The position numbers and the translations under genes were made by a program. This document shows, in pieces, positions 17,703-26,117 of a stretch of DNA of 43,649 nucleotides. This DNA is from an uncultured Rikenella sp. (GTDB lineage: Bacteria > Bacteroidota > Bacteroidia > Bacteroidales > Rikenellaceae). Position 1 is the first letter of the stretch. Every line of letters starts with the position of its first letter. Under the pieces are notes generated by a model that was not told where the DNA came from, did not search any database, and saw only the letters and a program-made list of their open reading frames with translations. The stretch covers positions 1-43,649 of the forward strand of contig NZ_CANQYJ010000004.1 in the NCBI RefSeq assembly GCF_947628055.1, written 5' to 3'.

Positions 17703-20072
17703 CTACTCGGATTTGAGCGCCGTTACCGGATTGGCCGTAGCTGCCCGCCAGCTCTGCACCGTCACCGTGACTAAGGTAATGAAGAGTACGATGGCTAACG
17801 ACACGGCAAAAACCCACCAGTAGATCGGTGTCCGGTAAGCGAAGGTTTCGAGCCATTTCGTAACGCCATACCAGGCCAGCGGAGCGGCCACCACGAAGCA
17901 GACTAATACGACGCCCACGAACTGGCGGTTGAACATGGCCAGAATTTCCGCCACCGTCGCCCCGAGGACTTTCCGCACCCCGATCTCCTTGCGTCGGTAC
18001 TGCGTCTCGAAAACCACCAGCCCGAACACGCCAACCAACGAAAGCACCACCGCCAGCAGCGAGAAAATCGTAATCAGCGCCGTCGTCTTGCGCTCTTTCT
18101 GATAAAGGGTGTCGAACGCCGTGTCGTAAAAGGTGATGTCCACCGGATAGAGCGGATCGAGGCGGTTCATCACCCGCTTGATATGATCGGCTGCGACAAA
18201 CGCATTCCCTTTGATCCGGATGAAGGCGATGCTCAGGTCTGTCCACGGCTCCCTGCCGAACTGGTAGAGGCACATCGGGCCGATCGTGTTGCGCAGCGAG
18301 GCGTAGTTGAAGTCTTTCACCACCCCCGCCACTGGAACCGGATCGCCGGCATGGCCTTCGATCCGGTCGTCGAGCGTCAGGTGGAATGTCTTCATCGCCG
18401 TCTGGTTCATGATGAACATGCCGTTGCGTGTCTGATCCTCTTCGTTGAAATCCCGTCCTTCTATGACTTGAAGCCCCATCACTTGGCAGAAGTTCCACGA
18501 TACCGGGAAACAATCGAAGTGAATGTCCTGTCCTTCGCCGGTCTTCCGGCCCCAGCTCATAAAAAGGTCGGACGTTCCTATCGGCATCATGGCGAACGCC
18601 ACGTCCTCCACGCTCGCATCCGCTTTCAACTCGCTGACCAGCATCGTTTTCCTGCCGGTTTCGGCCAACTCCCCGCTTAACGTGACGATCGCGATATTGT
18701 CTTTGTTCATCCCCGTGTCCATATTCCGCAGGAACCTGTTCTGCATCTGGAGGAACATGGCCGCCACGATCAAGGCCAGCGATACCACGAACTGGAAGCC
18801 GATCAGGACCGTGCGCAGCTTCCGTCCCCGCGGCGAGAGGCCGAAGCTCCCCTTCAGCACTAAGGCCGGCGGAAACGAGGTCGTGTAGAACGCCGGATAC
18901 AATCCCGCCAGCAGCCCCACTGCCAAAGCCGCCCCTGCTGCCAGGAAGATCACGCCTTTATAGGTCGAAAAAGAAATACCCCCCGAAATCAACGCATTGA
19001 AGCCGGTATCGCTCAGCAAAAAGACCCACAGCAGTGCCAGTCCGAAAGCGAGCAGGGCGATCCCCACGGCCTCGCCCGCCAATGCTGTACGCAATGTCCC
19101 GATCGGAGACCCCAATACTTTCTGTGTGTTGATGCTCTTGATGCGCAAGGGGGTCAGCGAAGTCGAGAAATTCACGAAATTCACCGCCGCCACTCCGATG
19201 ACCAACAGAGAGATCGCCAACAGCAGATTCATTGTCGCCCGATTGCCTTTCGGCGCATAATCGTATTCCGCCGTCATGTCGTAATAGGCATCCTGGAGCG
19301 GCTGGAGAACGAAGGTGTACTGCGCCCCCGCCCAGTCCGGCTTCCCGAAACTGTTGTAGCGCTCGGTCATCTGGCGGGCCGCTTCGGCCGGATCGCTGCC
19401 CGGATAAAGGGTGACATACAGGTTGTAGTTCCAGTTGCCCCACGCGTTCTTGTTCTCCTCCGGCGTGAATTTCTGCTTGATCGTATTGGAGACCGAGCTG
19501 TTGGCCGGGAAATCCTTATATACGGCTCCGATCTCGAACATGCTTTTGCGGCCGTCCGCTTCAGCCCGGTCTTCAAACGTCACGATGCGGCCCACCGCCG
19601 GCTCATTTCCGAACAATTTGCGGGCGAGGCTCTGCGGAAAGATCAGTTTCGTGTGGTCGTCGAAAGCCGCTTCGGTTCCCTCCGTCAGCTCGTAGCCGAA
19701 AACATCCGCTTCGTCCGGATAGACGTTCATGAGTTCCTCCTTGTAGGCCTCCCGGTTGCCGTTTCTCTCGACCGACAGGTAGGTCTTGCTGTTGTACGTC
19801 GTATGCATGGTTCCGGCCTTGATGGCCGGAGACCCGTCCAGCAGCACGTCGCACATCGGCCGCGAGAACAAGACCGAATGGTTGATGCTGTCCCGAATTT
19901 CGACCCGATAGACCTGCTCCGGGTAACCTTTGTCGAAACCTCGCTCGTAACTCACCTGCATCAGGATCACGATAAAGGCCGCGAAAGCCACGCTCAGCCC
20001 CAGAATATTCAGTCCGGATGCTAACTTGAAACAGCGCAGCGTACTCAGAAAGTTTCTTAGTATCGTTTTCAT
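17703..20072 (-). CDS. FtsX/MacB-type ABC transporter permease (1)
   Basis: 789 residues. The usual Bacteroidota layout is visible: an N-terminal membrane helix (GLNILGLSVAFAAFIVILMQV), a large periplasmic domain, three FtsX helices in mid-protein (starting LLLAISLLVIGVAAVNFVNF), a second periplasmic domain, and a final set of three helices (VVLSLVGVFGLVVFETQ onward) with the conserved RRKEIGVRKVLGA coupling segment. The end is SWRAATANPVTALKSE, a typical family C-terminus. It would form the membrane part of an exporter with the ATPase. It lies 23 bp after the other permease gene, with no promoter seen between, so the two are co-transcribed. Confidence 0.92.
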   Translation of the reverse strand: MKTILRNFLSTLRCFKLASGLNILGLSVAFAAFIVILMQVSYERGFDKGYPEQVYRVEIRDSINHSVLFSRPMCDVLLDGSPAIKAGTMHTTYNSKTYLSVERNGNREAYKEELMNVYPDEADVFGYELTEGTEAAFDDHTKLIFPQSLARKLFGNEPAVGRIVTFEDRAEADGRKSMFEIGAVYKDFPANSSVSNTIKQKFTPEENKNAWGNWNYNLYVTLYPGSDPAEAARQMTERYNSFGKPDWAGAQYTFVLQPLQDAYYDMTAEYDYAPKGNRATMNLLLAISLLVIGVAAVNFVNFSTSLTPLRIKSINTQKVLGSPIGTLRTALAGEAVGIALLAFGLALLWVFLLSDTGFNALISGGISFSTYKGVIFLAAGAALAVGLLAGLYPAFYTTSFPPALVLKGSFGLSPRGRKLRTVLIGFQFVVSLALIVAAMFLQMQNRFLRNMDTGMNKDNIAIVTLSGELAETGRKTMLVSELKADASVEDVAFAMMPIGTSDLFMSWGRKTGEGQDIHFDCFPVSWNFCQVMGLQVIEGRDFNEEDQTRNGMFIMNQTAMKTFHLTLDDRIEGHAGDPVPVAGVVKDFNYASLRNTIGPMCLYQFGREPWTDLSIAFIRIKGNAFVAADHIKRVMNRLDPLYPVDITFYDTAFDTLYQKERKTTALITIFSLLAVVLSLVGVFGLVVFETQYRRKEIGVRKVLGATVAEILAMFNRQFVGVVLVCFVVAAPLAWYGVTKWLETFAYRTPIYWWVFAVSLAIVLFITLVTVTVQSWRAATANPVTALKSE

Positions 20073-20095
20073 ATTTCGGTTAGGTTATTTTTCGT

Positions 20096-22498
20096 CTATT
20101 CCCTTTTCACGGCACGGGCCGGATTCTCGACCGCCGCCCGGTAGCTTTGGCCCAGCACCGTGAGCAGCGCGATCGCCGCCGCAATCGCCCCCGCCGCCGC
20201 GAATATCCACCAGCTCATCGTTGTGCGGTAGGCATAGCGGCTCATCCAGCCGTCCATCAGCCACCACACCGCCGGCACCGCCACGACGAACGAAACCGCC
20301 AGCCACCGCAGGAAACTCGCACAAAGCATCCCGACCACTTCGCGCACCGTCGCCCCGTGGATTTTGCGGATCGCGATCTCCTTGCGCCGGCGCTCCACCG
20401 AGTAGCCCACCAGCGCGAACAGCCCGAGACAGCCGATGACGATCGCCAGCACGCTGAAGGTCAGTAACCGCGCCCGGAACTGGTTTTCCAGCTTGTACAT
20501 CCGGTCGAACTGCGCATCCATGAACTCATATTCGTAAATCTCGTTCGGGAAGAACTCGCGGAACGTACGTTCGATATGGCGGAGCGCCGGTTCGATCTGC
20601 CCCGCGGCGATCCGGATATACGGATCGCCGCTTCCCACACGGGCCAGCACCAACGGCGTCACCTTCTCGGTCACCGGCTGGTGCTGGAAATCGCGGAACA
20701 CGCCGATAAACCGCTCGTTCGGAATCTGCACCTCCGGCGCCACCGTGCGGATATAGTCGGCGAACGCCTGGTTGACGACCACCTGGTTCCATTGCAGCCG
20801 CCCGAAGTTGGTCTCCGAGATCGAATCCCCCTCAACCATCGGCACGCCCAATACGTGGAGCGTGTGCGGGTCGCCGTAGAGGAATCTCGGCGTGAAATCC
20901 ACTTGGTCGTTGATCGGTAACGTATTCATGGTGCCGACATTCATCGGATTCCCGCCGATCAGCGACGCGTCGATGATCGCAGGCGACGTCAGCAGCCGGT
21001 CGCGGTAAGTGGCGAACCGTTCGGAGTTCATGAACGGCCCGCCCTGCACTTTGACCACATTCTCGCGGCTGTAACCCAGATCGAGCGTCGCAAGGTAACG
21101 CATCTGCTTGTTGATGATAAGCGTCGCTGCGATCAGCCCGATCGAGATCACGAACTGGAATACGATCAGCGCATTGCGTACCGCCGACATCTGCCGCCCG
21201 CCGCTCGACCGGTTGGCGAGGGCGTCCAACGGTTTCATCCGCGTCAGGGTGACAGCCGGGAAGATGCCCGACAGCACGCCACACACGACCGGTATCCCGA
21301 CGAATAACACCGCCAGCACATCCCAGCTCAGCGAGAACGACAGTGCGCTGCCGAGCAGCGTCGGGTAGAGCGGCCGGAGCAGCCAGGCCAGCCCGAAAGC
21401 GGTCACGGCCGAGACGAAAGTAATGACCACCGAATCGCCGATGATGAAGGCGACGAGGCTCCGCCGGCTGGCCCCCATGATGCTTTTGATGCCCATCGTT
21501 CGGATCACCTCGGTCGAGCGTGCCGTGTAGATGTTGACGTAATTGATGACGGCGATCACCAACACCAATGCCGCGATGATCCCCAGCACCGTGAGCGAAG
21601 AGGGGTCGCAGACATTTCCGTTCGCGCGCACCTCGGGCGTGAAATAGCAGTCGTCGAAGGCCCGTATCTGGAGCAGTTCCGGACTGTCCGGCCCGCCGGC
21701 CTGCATAATGATCGTGTCGATGTCGCTCGTCGGCTTGTCGTAGTAGTTGGCCTCGACCATCCGCTCCAGCACCGCCCGCTGGAATTTGTCTCTGAACGCC
21801 GCCGCGTCCGTCCCCGGATGGACGCGGAAATAGCACTCGCTCATCCAGGAAGTCCACCGGTCATCCCGGTAAGTGGGCTGTCCGTTCATGATGTTTTTCA
21901 ACAACTTCATGGTCAGAATCACCTCGGCGTCGTAGACCGAATTGCGCGGAATGTCCTCGAACACGCCGGTAATCGTAACCGGATAGGTGTTGTTGATCTC
22001 GATCTGCCGGCCGATCACGTCGGTGGTGCCGAAGAGCCGCATGGCCGCCGACCGGCTCAACAGCCCTTTCGAGGCGTCGGCCAGCGCGTCGGCCCCGCCG
22101 CCGCTCACCATCCGGAACGGAAAAACTTGCACCAGGGTCGAGTCGCCCATGATCACTTTCATGTGGAATCGTGTGCCGTCCGTCTGCTCCGGCACGGAGA
22201 CGGTCATGCCGTTTCCACCTTGGATCCGGGTGGCGGCCACGACTTCGGGGAACTGCGTCATGAACTGCGCCAGCGGGTCGGGGCAGGTCGACCCCATCTC
22301 GTCGGATTCGAGTTCGCACCGCCAGACGTCGTCCATCGGCCGGGTGAAACAGGCGTCGTGACGTACCTGATCCATAATGAAAATGTACGTCACGATCACA
22401 GCGGCGAAACCGAAGGTCAGCCCCAGCCAGTTGATCATAAAGGAGAGCGGCCTGTTTTTCTTGGTGCGGAAGCTCTCGTTTAGGAATTTTCTGAACAT
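20096..22498 (-). CDS. FtsX/MacB-type ABC transporter permease (2)
   Basis: 800 residues, the same architecture as the following permease but clearly diverged. It has an N-terminal helix (MINWLGLTFGFAAVIVTYIFIM), a periplasmic domain, a mid-protein FtsX set (LTVLGIIAALVLVIAVINYVN onward), a second periplasmic domain, and final helices with VERRRKEIAIRKIHGATV. The C-terminus ...AVENPARAVKRE fits the family. Two diverged permease genes with one ATPase suggest a heterodimeric exporter. It is the first gene after a sigma-54-like promoter with paired activator sites (22541-22647). The space upstream holds the remnant of another permease. Confidence 0.92.
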   Translation of the reverse strand: MFRKFLNESFRTKKNRPLSFMINWLGLTFGFAAVIVTYIFIMDQVRHDACFTRPMDDVWRCELESDEMGSTCPDPLAQFMTQFPEVVAATRIQGGNGMTVSVPEQTDGTRFHMKVIMGDSTLVQVFPFRMVSGGGADALADASKGLLSRSAAMRLFGTTDVIGRQIEINNTYPVTITGVFEDIPRNSVYDAEVILTMKLLKNIMNGQPTYRDDRWTSWMSECYFRVHPGTDAAAFRDKFQRAVLERMVEANYYDKPTSDIDTIIMQAGGPDSPELLQIRAFDDCYFTPEVRANGNVCDPSSLTVLGIIAALVLVIAVINYVNIYTARSTEVIRTMGIKSIMGASRRSLVAFIIGDSVVITFVSAVTAFGLAWLLRPLYPTLLGSALSFSLSWDVLAVLFVGIPVVCGVLSGIFPAVTLTRMKPLDALANRSSGGRQMSAVRNALIVFQFVISIGLIAATLIINKQMRYLATLDLGYSRENVVKVQGGPFMNSERFATYRDRLLTSPAIIDASLIGGNPMNVGTMNTLPINDQVDFTPRFLYGDPHTLHVLGVPMVEGDSISETNFGRLQWNQVVVNQAFADYIRTVAPEVQIPNERFIGVFRDFQHQPVTEKVTPLVLARVGSGDPYIRIAAGQIEPALRHIERTFREFFPNEIYEYEFMDAQFDRMYKLENQFRARLLTFSVLAIVIGCLGLFALVGYSVERRRKEIAIRKIHGATVREVVGMLCASFLRWLAVSFVVAVPAVWWLMDGWMSRYAYRTTMSWWIFAAAGAIAAAIALLTVLGQSYRAAVENPARAVKRE

Positions 22499-22540
22499 AT
22501 CGGGAATGTGTTAGCGTTTATTTACGGGCTGAAAAACTTT

Positions 22541-22554
22541 CCAACGCCGTGCCG
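22541..22554 (-). promoter_or_regulatory. Sigma-54-like promoter before permease (2)
   Basis: The minus strand reads CGGCACGGCGTTGG. The -24 GGCACG is intact; the -12 element is degenerate (TTGG, one base closer than consensus). It lies 42 bp before the ATG. The match is weaker than at the ATPase promoter, but its position relative to the activator sites is the same. Confidence 0.55.
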
Positions 22555-22608
22555 TATCAGTTAATTGATTGTAAACCAATAACTGTACAGGACCGAATCG
22601 AAGCCGGT

Positions 22609-22647
22609 CGTCTAAAAATCAGACACCGTGTGTCCATTCCCTGGACA
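22609..22647. promoter_or_regulatory. Pair of 17-bp activator sites, permease promoter
   Basis: CGTCTAAAAATCAGACA (22609-22625, one base off TGTC) and TGTCCATTCCCTGGACA (22631-22647), spaced 22 bp centre to centre, 54 bp from the -24 element. Same layout as the other two pairs. Confidence 0.65.
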
Positions 22648-22664
22648 ACCGGCCCTCCTCTATT

Positions 22665-22711
22665 CTATTCCGTTTTGAGCGCTGCTGCCGGATTGGCCGT
22701 CGCCGCGCGCG
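22665..22711 (-). pseudogene. Remnant C-terminus of a third FtsX-type permease
   Basis: The minus strand encodes RAATANPAAALKTE followed by TAG, nearly the same as the end of permease (1) (RAATANPVTALKSE). No similar sequence continues upstream of it. It lies between the HlyD gene and the sigma-54 promoter, where a permease would be expected in such operons. The simplest reading is that a third permease gene was deleted and left only its last codons. Confidence 0.65.
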
Positions 22712-22763
22712 GGGGTGGAGGTCGTTATCCGTTCCGGAGAAAGTCCCGGAGCCTGGAAAAATC

Positions 22764-22812
22764 GTAAAAAAGTGGCAGAAGAAGCCATACCGTCAAACTC
22801 CCCCTGCCACTT
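22764..22812 (-). terminator. Probable terminator after the HlyD-type gene
   Basis: AAGTGGCAG pairs with CTGCCACTT across a loop of about 25 nt. On the minus strand TTTTTT overlaps the end of the stem. It lies 90 bp past the adaptor stop and would separate tolC-hlyD from the permease promoter. Confidence 0.55.
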
Positions 22813-22901
22813 CTGAGACGCATTCGCTGTCCGAATCGGATGTGTCCCGATGCCGGTTTCAACAGCCTGCCATTCTGATTGAGCGTTACGAAAGGCCGGG
22901 A

Positions 22902-24152
22902 TTATTTGAGCAGCAGCACTTCGTTGTCGCCATAAGTCTCGTAACTCGACACGATCACCCGTTCGCCTGCGTCCAGCCCTTCCAGCACTTCGTAATACTG
23001 CGGGTTCTGGCGGCCGATCTTCACTGAGCGGCGGTATGCCTTCGTCCCGTCCGGAGACACCACGAAAATCCAGTTGCCCCCCGTGGTCTGGTAAAACGCG
23101 CCGCGCGGAATGATGATCGCCTCGGTGGGCTGCCCCAGCTCCAGGTTGATGTAGTAAGTCTGCCCCGAGCGGATGTTGTCGGGCCGTTCGCCGGTCAGGT
23201 AGCACCACGTGCGGAACTGCCCGTTGCGCACTTCCGGAAAAACGGTCTTGACCACCAAACCGAATTTGTTGCCCTGCCGTTCGACCGTCCCTCCCAGCCC
23301 CGGTTTCACCCGATCGATATAAACCTCGTCGATCATCGCCTCGATTTTATAGTCGCTCAAGTCATTGATCTGCCCGACCTTGGTTCCCGCCGTCACATAC
23401 TGGCCCAACACGACTTCCAACATCCCCAGCTCGCCGTCGATATTGGCCTTGACGTTGAGGTTGTCCACCCGCTGGCGGATCAGCTCCATGTTTTTCTTCA
23501 TGCTTTCGAGGCTGATCTCCATATTGACCACCTGGAGGCTCCGGAAGATCGAATCCTGCTCCTGACGCTCGAAGACCAGCTTTTTCTGTTTGATAACCAG
23601 CTCGTAATCCTCTTTGGCCTGCTGGTACTCCTCGTCCGAGATCAGCTTTTCTTCGTGCAAAGCCGCGTACTGGTCGTACCTGCGTTTTTTGCGTGTCACT
23701 TCCATTTCCAGCTGGAGCCGCTCCTTTTGCAGGTTCAGTTTCTCCTGCTCCATGCTCACGCGGGTGTTGCGCAGCAGGTTTTCCTTTTCGGCTAAGTCGG
23801 CCTCGCTGGTGAGGATCTGCATGTTCAGCTGCGGGTTGGTCAGCCGGACGATCACATCGCCTTTTTTGACCATCGCCCCCTCTTCGACTACCTTGACGTC
23901 CACATTGCCGCTTTCGAGCGGACTGACCTGCACTGTCGTAATCGGCAGCACGCTCCCGGGCACCCGTACAAAATCGTTGAACTGCCCTTTGCGCGCCGTT
24001 TCGATCGTCACCGTGCGGCTGTCCACCTTCAGCGACGAGCTGTGGTCGCCGAAGATCAGCCAACCTACGATCAGCAGCAGCGCTATGCCGCCCGCCACAT
24101 AAGGAATGTGTTTTTTTTGCAGACCCTTTTTCTTTTCTAAAACTCTGTCCAT
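22902..24152 (-). CDS. HlyD/RND-type periplasmic adaptor protein
   Basis: 416 residues from ATG 24152 (MDRVLEKKKGLQ). The longer track ORF starts at 24242 in a GC-rich stretch with no signal and is rejected. One N-terminal membrane helix (IPYVAGGIALLLIVGWLIF) is followed by a lipoyl-type half-motif (ESGNVDVKVVEEGAMVKKGDVIVRL). A long alpha-helical hairpin rich in Glu/Lys/Gln (about 110-240) comes next, then the second lipoyl half (ANIDGELGMLEVVLGQYV) and beta-barrel domains. It should bridge the inner-membrane permeases and the TolC-like protein encoded 102 bp upstream. Confidence 0.92.
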   Translation of the reverse strand: MDRVLEKKKGLQKKHIPYVAGGIALLLIVGWLIFGDHSSSLKVDSRTVTIETARKGQFNDFVRVPGSVLPITTVQVSPLESGNVDVKVVEEGAMVKKGDVIVRLTNPQLNMQILTSEADLAEKENLLRNTRVSMEQEKLNLQKERLQLEMEVTRKKRRYDQYAALHEEKLISDEEYQQAKEDYELVIKQKKLVFERQEQDSIFRSLQVVNMEISLESMKKNMELIRQRVDNLNVKANIDGELGMLEVVLGQYVTAGTKVGQINDLSDYKIEAMIDEVYIDRVKPGLGGTVERQGNKFGLVVKTVFPEVRNGQFRTWCYLTGERPDNIRSGQTYYINLELGQPTEAIIIPRGAFYQTTGGNWIFVVSPDGTKAYRRSVKIGRQNPQYYEVLEGLDAGERVIVSSYETYGDNEVLLLK

Positions 24153-24254
24153 GATCTTGTATCCTGTTGTTTTTGTTTTCGTTATTCTGTCCGTTGCCCG
24201 TCGGGGCGGTCGGGCCGATGCGCTGCGGTTCCCGGCCGGCACCCGGCTCGACAG

Positions 24255-25595
24255 CTATTCCGCAAGCAGGGGAATCCCTTTGTAGTAGTCCACTAACTTG
24301 CGTTTGACCTGCCAGGTCAGTTCGGCACGGAGCAGGGTCGCCCGAGCTTCGAGCAGCTGGTTGGCGGTCGTCTGAAGATCGAGCGCACTGAGCAGCCCTT
24401 CCTGGTATTTGCGCTGCGCCACCCGGTAGGCCAGCAGCCGGGCGTGCACCTGCTTTTCGGCCAGTAGCCGTTCGGAGTAGGCTCCGTTCAGGTCGAGCAC
24501 CGCCTGCTCCACTTCGATGGCCACCTTGCGCAGGGTCTCGATATGGACCTGCTCGCTGCTGCGCAGGTTGTTCCGCATCCGGACGATGTTCGTCTGCCGG
24601 CTCCATCCGCCGAAAACCGGGATGCTCAGGCTGGCCGACACCGATTTGGAAAGGTTGTTCTTGAACTGTTTCGAGAAGGGCGTGCCTTCCTGCCTGAGGT
24701 TTTTGTAATAGTTGGTTCCGATCCCGGCGGAGGCGGACAGGATGGGAAAAAGGCGCGCTTTGGCTGTGGACAGGTTGAGTTTGGCGAGCCGCACGTCCAT
24801 CATCGACATCCGCGTGTCGGGCAGGGTGGCCATCGCCGCGTCCACCACCCCGGCCACTCCGGCCGTTTCGGGGGCCGGAATGGCGATCCGCTGGGCGGTG
24901 TCGATCGCGATGGGCTCTTCCGGCGGATAGTTCATCACTTCTTTGAGTTTGAGCTCCATCGTCTTCACATTGTTTTCGACTCGGGTGAGGTTGTATTCGT
25001 CTGCGGCCAGCGTCGCTTCCAACTGGGCCACGTCTGCGGCTCCTTTGAGGCCGAGGGCCATCATCCGGCGGCCCTGGCGCAGGTTCTCGCGCGAGGCTTC
25101 CAACTGTTCGCGGGCCAGGGTCTGTGTGCCGAGGGTGTAGCTGTAATTGAAATAGGCGTTCAGGGTTTCTATCGAGATGTTGTCTTCCACTTGTCGCTGC
25201 ACTTCGTCGCCGCGGAGTTTCGCGATTTTACTCGCGCGGGTGTTGTTGACGAGCTGCAGCCCGTTGAAGATGGTGATCCCTGCACTCAGACCGTAATTGT
25301 TGTTGAGGGTGTTGACTGTGGTGTAGATGTTGGTCGCGGGGTCGACGTTGCGCCCGAATCCGGTCGAAACACTGACGCTGCCGCTCAGGGAGGGCAGGTG
25401 CTGAAGGATGGCTTCGTGGTACGAGGCTTTGAGGTTGGCGCTGGCGAGCTGCTGCCGGACGGCGCGGGGGCTGTTTTCTATGGCGTAGCGCATGCACTCC
25501 TGCAGGTCCCATATCCGTGCGGTATCGGCCTGCCGGGCCTGTGCCCCGAGGATGGCCAGGGTGGCTGTAATCGCGAATGTGATCGGTCTTTTCAT
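24255..25595 (-). CDS. TolC-family outer membrane efflux protein
   Basis: 446 residues starting at ATG 25595 with a signal peptide (ITFAITATLAILGAQARQA, cleavage near 23). WDLQECMRYAIENSP is the typical beginning of outer membrane efflux proteins, followed by two similar long helical halves. It forms the outer membrane channel of the export system. First gene of the divergent cluster, with a sigma-54-like promoter 56 bp upstream and two activator sites beyond it. Confidence 0.93.
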   Translation of the reverse strand: MKRPITFAITATLAILGAQARQADTARIWDLQECMRYAIENSPRAVRQQLASANLKASYHEAILQHLPSLSGSVSVSTGFGRNVDPATNIYTTVNTLNNNYGLSAGITIFNGLQLVNNTRASKIAKLRGDEVQRQVEDNISIETLNAYFNYSYTLGTQTLAREQLEASRENLRQGRRMMALGLKGAADVAQLEATLAADEYNLTRVENNVKTMELKLKEVMNYPPEEPIAIDTAQRIAIPAPETAGVAGVVDAAMATLPDTRMSMMDVRLAKLNLSTAKARLFPILSASAGIGTNYYKNLRQEGTPFSKQFKNNLSKSVSASLSIPVFGGWSRQTNIVRMRNNLRSSEQVHIETLRKVAIEVEQAVLDLNGAYSERLLAEKQVHARLLAYRVAQRKYQEGLLSALDLQTTANQLLEARATLLRAELTWQVKRKLVDYYKGIPLLAE

Positions 25596-25650
25596 CGTTG
25601 ATTGTATTTCTGCCCTATATATAAATGGATTCGTTACCTGTTTTTTCCGA

Positions 25651-25666
25651 CCAATGGATGTGCCAA
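25651..25666 (-). promoter_or_regulatory. Sigma-54-like promoter before tolC
   Basis: The minus strand reads TTGGCACATCCATTGG: a full -24 TGGCAC, and TTGG in place of TTGC at -12 with correct spacing. Predicted start near 25640, leader about 45 nt. Confidence 0.65.
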
Positions 25667-25720
25667 AGCAGATAAAGTTCTGATTCCCAAATATTTATTT
25701 TTCTATTGTATCTGACGTAT

Positions 25721-25758
25721 TGTCTATTTTTTTGACACGACTGTCTATTTTCTTGACA
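25721..25758. promoter_or_regulatory. Pair of 17-bp activator sites, tolC promoter
   Basis: TGTCTATTTTTTTGACA (25721-25737) and TGTCTATTTTCTTGACA (25742-25758), 21 bp apart centre to centre. The inner edge is 54-55 bp from the -24 element. They lie between the divergent tolC and activator genes. Confidence 0.7.
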
Positions 25759-25786
25759 ATATTGTTATACCTTTATCCGTTGAACC

Positions 25787-26100
25787 GTTCGGTTATTCTG
25801 TACCCTACTGGATGGAACCGTACCTTTTCTGAAGAAAAGGTACCCAAAAGACTTTTGTGAAGCTACGCTACTCCTTAGGCTCCGCAGTCCTCTTTCTTTG
25901 CATTGGTTCGGGGCGCGGGAATCGGGCCGATTAAGGGCTGAACCTCATCATATCGGCCCGATTCCCCGCACCCCGACAAAGCAAAGACAAGGGTATCCGG
26001 CAGGCTCAAGAGATGCGCAAGCATCTCAAAAAGTTTTTTTGGTTCTTTTTGTTCACAAAAAGAACAGTATCCTCAAACATAGGGTAGTGATCAACCGAAC
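25787..26100. repeat. Intergenic hairpin element (314 bp) with terminal inverted repeats
   Basis: Left end GTTCGGTTATTCTGTACCCT; right end is the inverted counterpart (GTTCGGTTGATCACTACCCT read from the right). Four hairpins occur in order: one at the left end (GGTACC-bounded); a central cruciform with a stem of about 22 bp around ATCGGGCCGAT; GAGATGC/GCATCTC; and a perfect 10-bp stem at the right end (26042-26065). The right end has an inward TATGTTTG box (26074-26081). It is about three-quarters identical by eye to the element at 39101-39412. It sits 17 bp before the sigma-54 activator gene. Confidence 0.8.
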
Positions 26101-26117
26101 AGTTAAAAAGGATAAAG

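Noticed and set aside
26042-26065. Terminal hairpins of the elements as intrinsic terminators
   Set aside because: No T-run follows the stem outward on the opposite strand (CAGTATCCTC follows), and inward the next bases are mixed, so a terminator is not supported.
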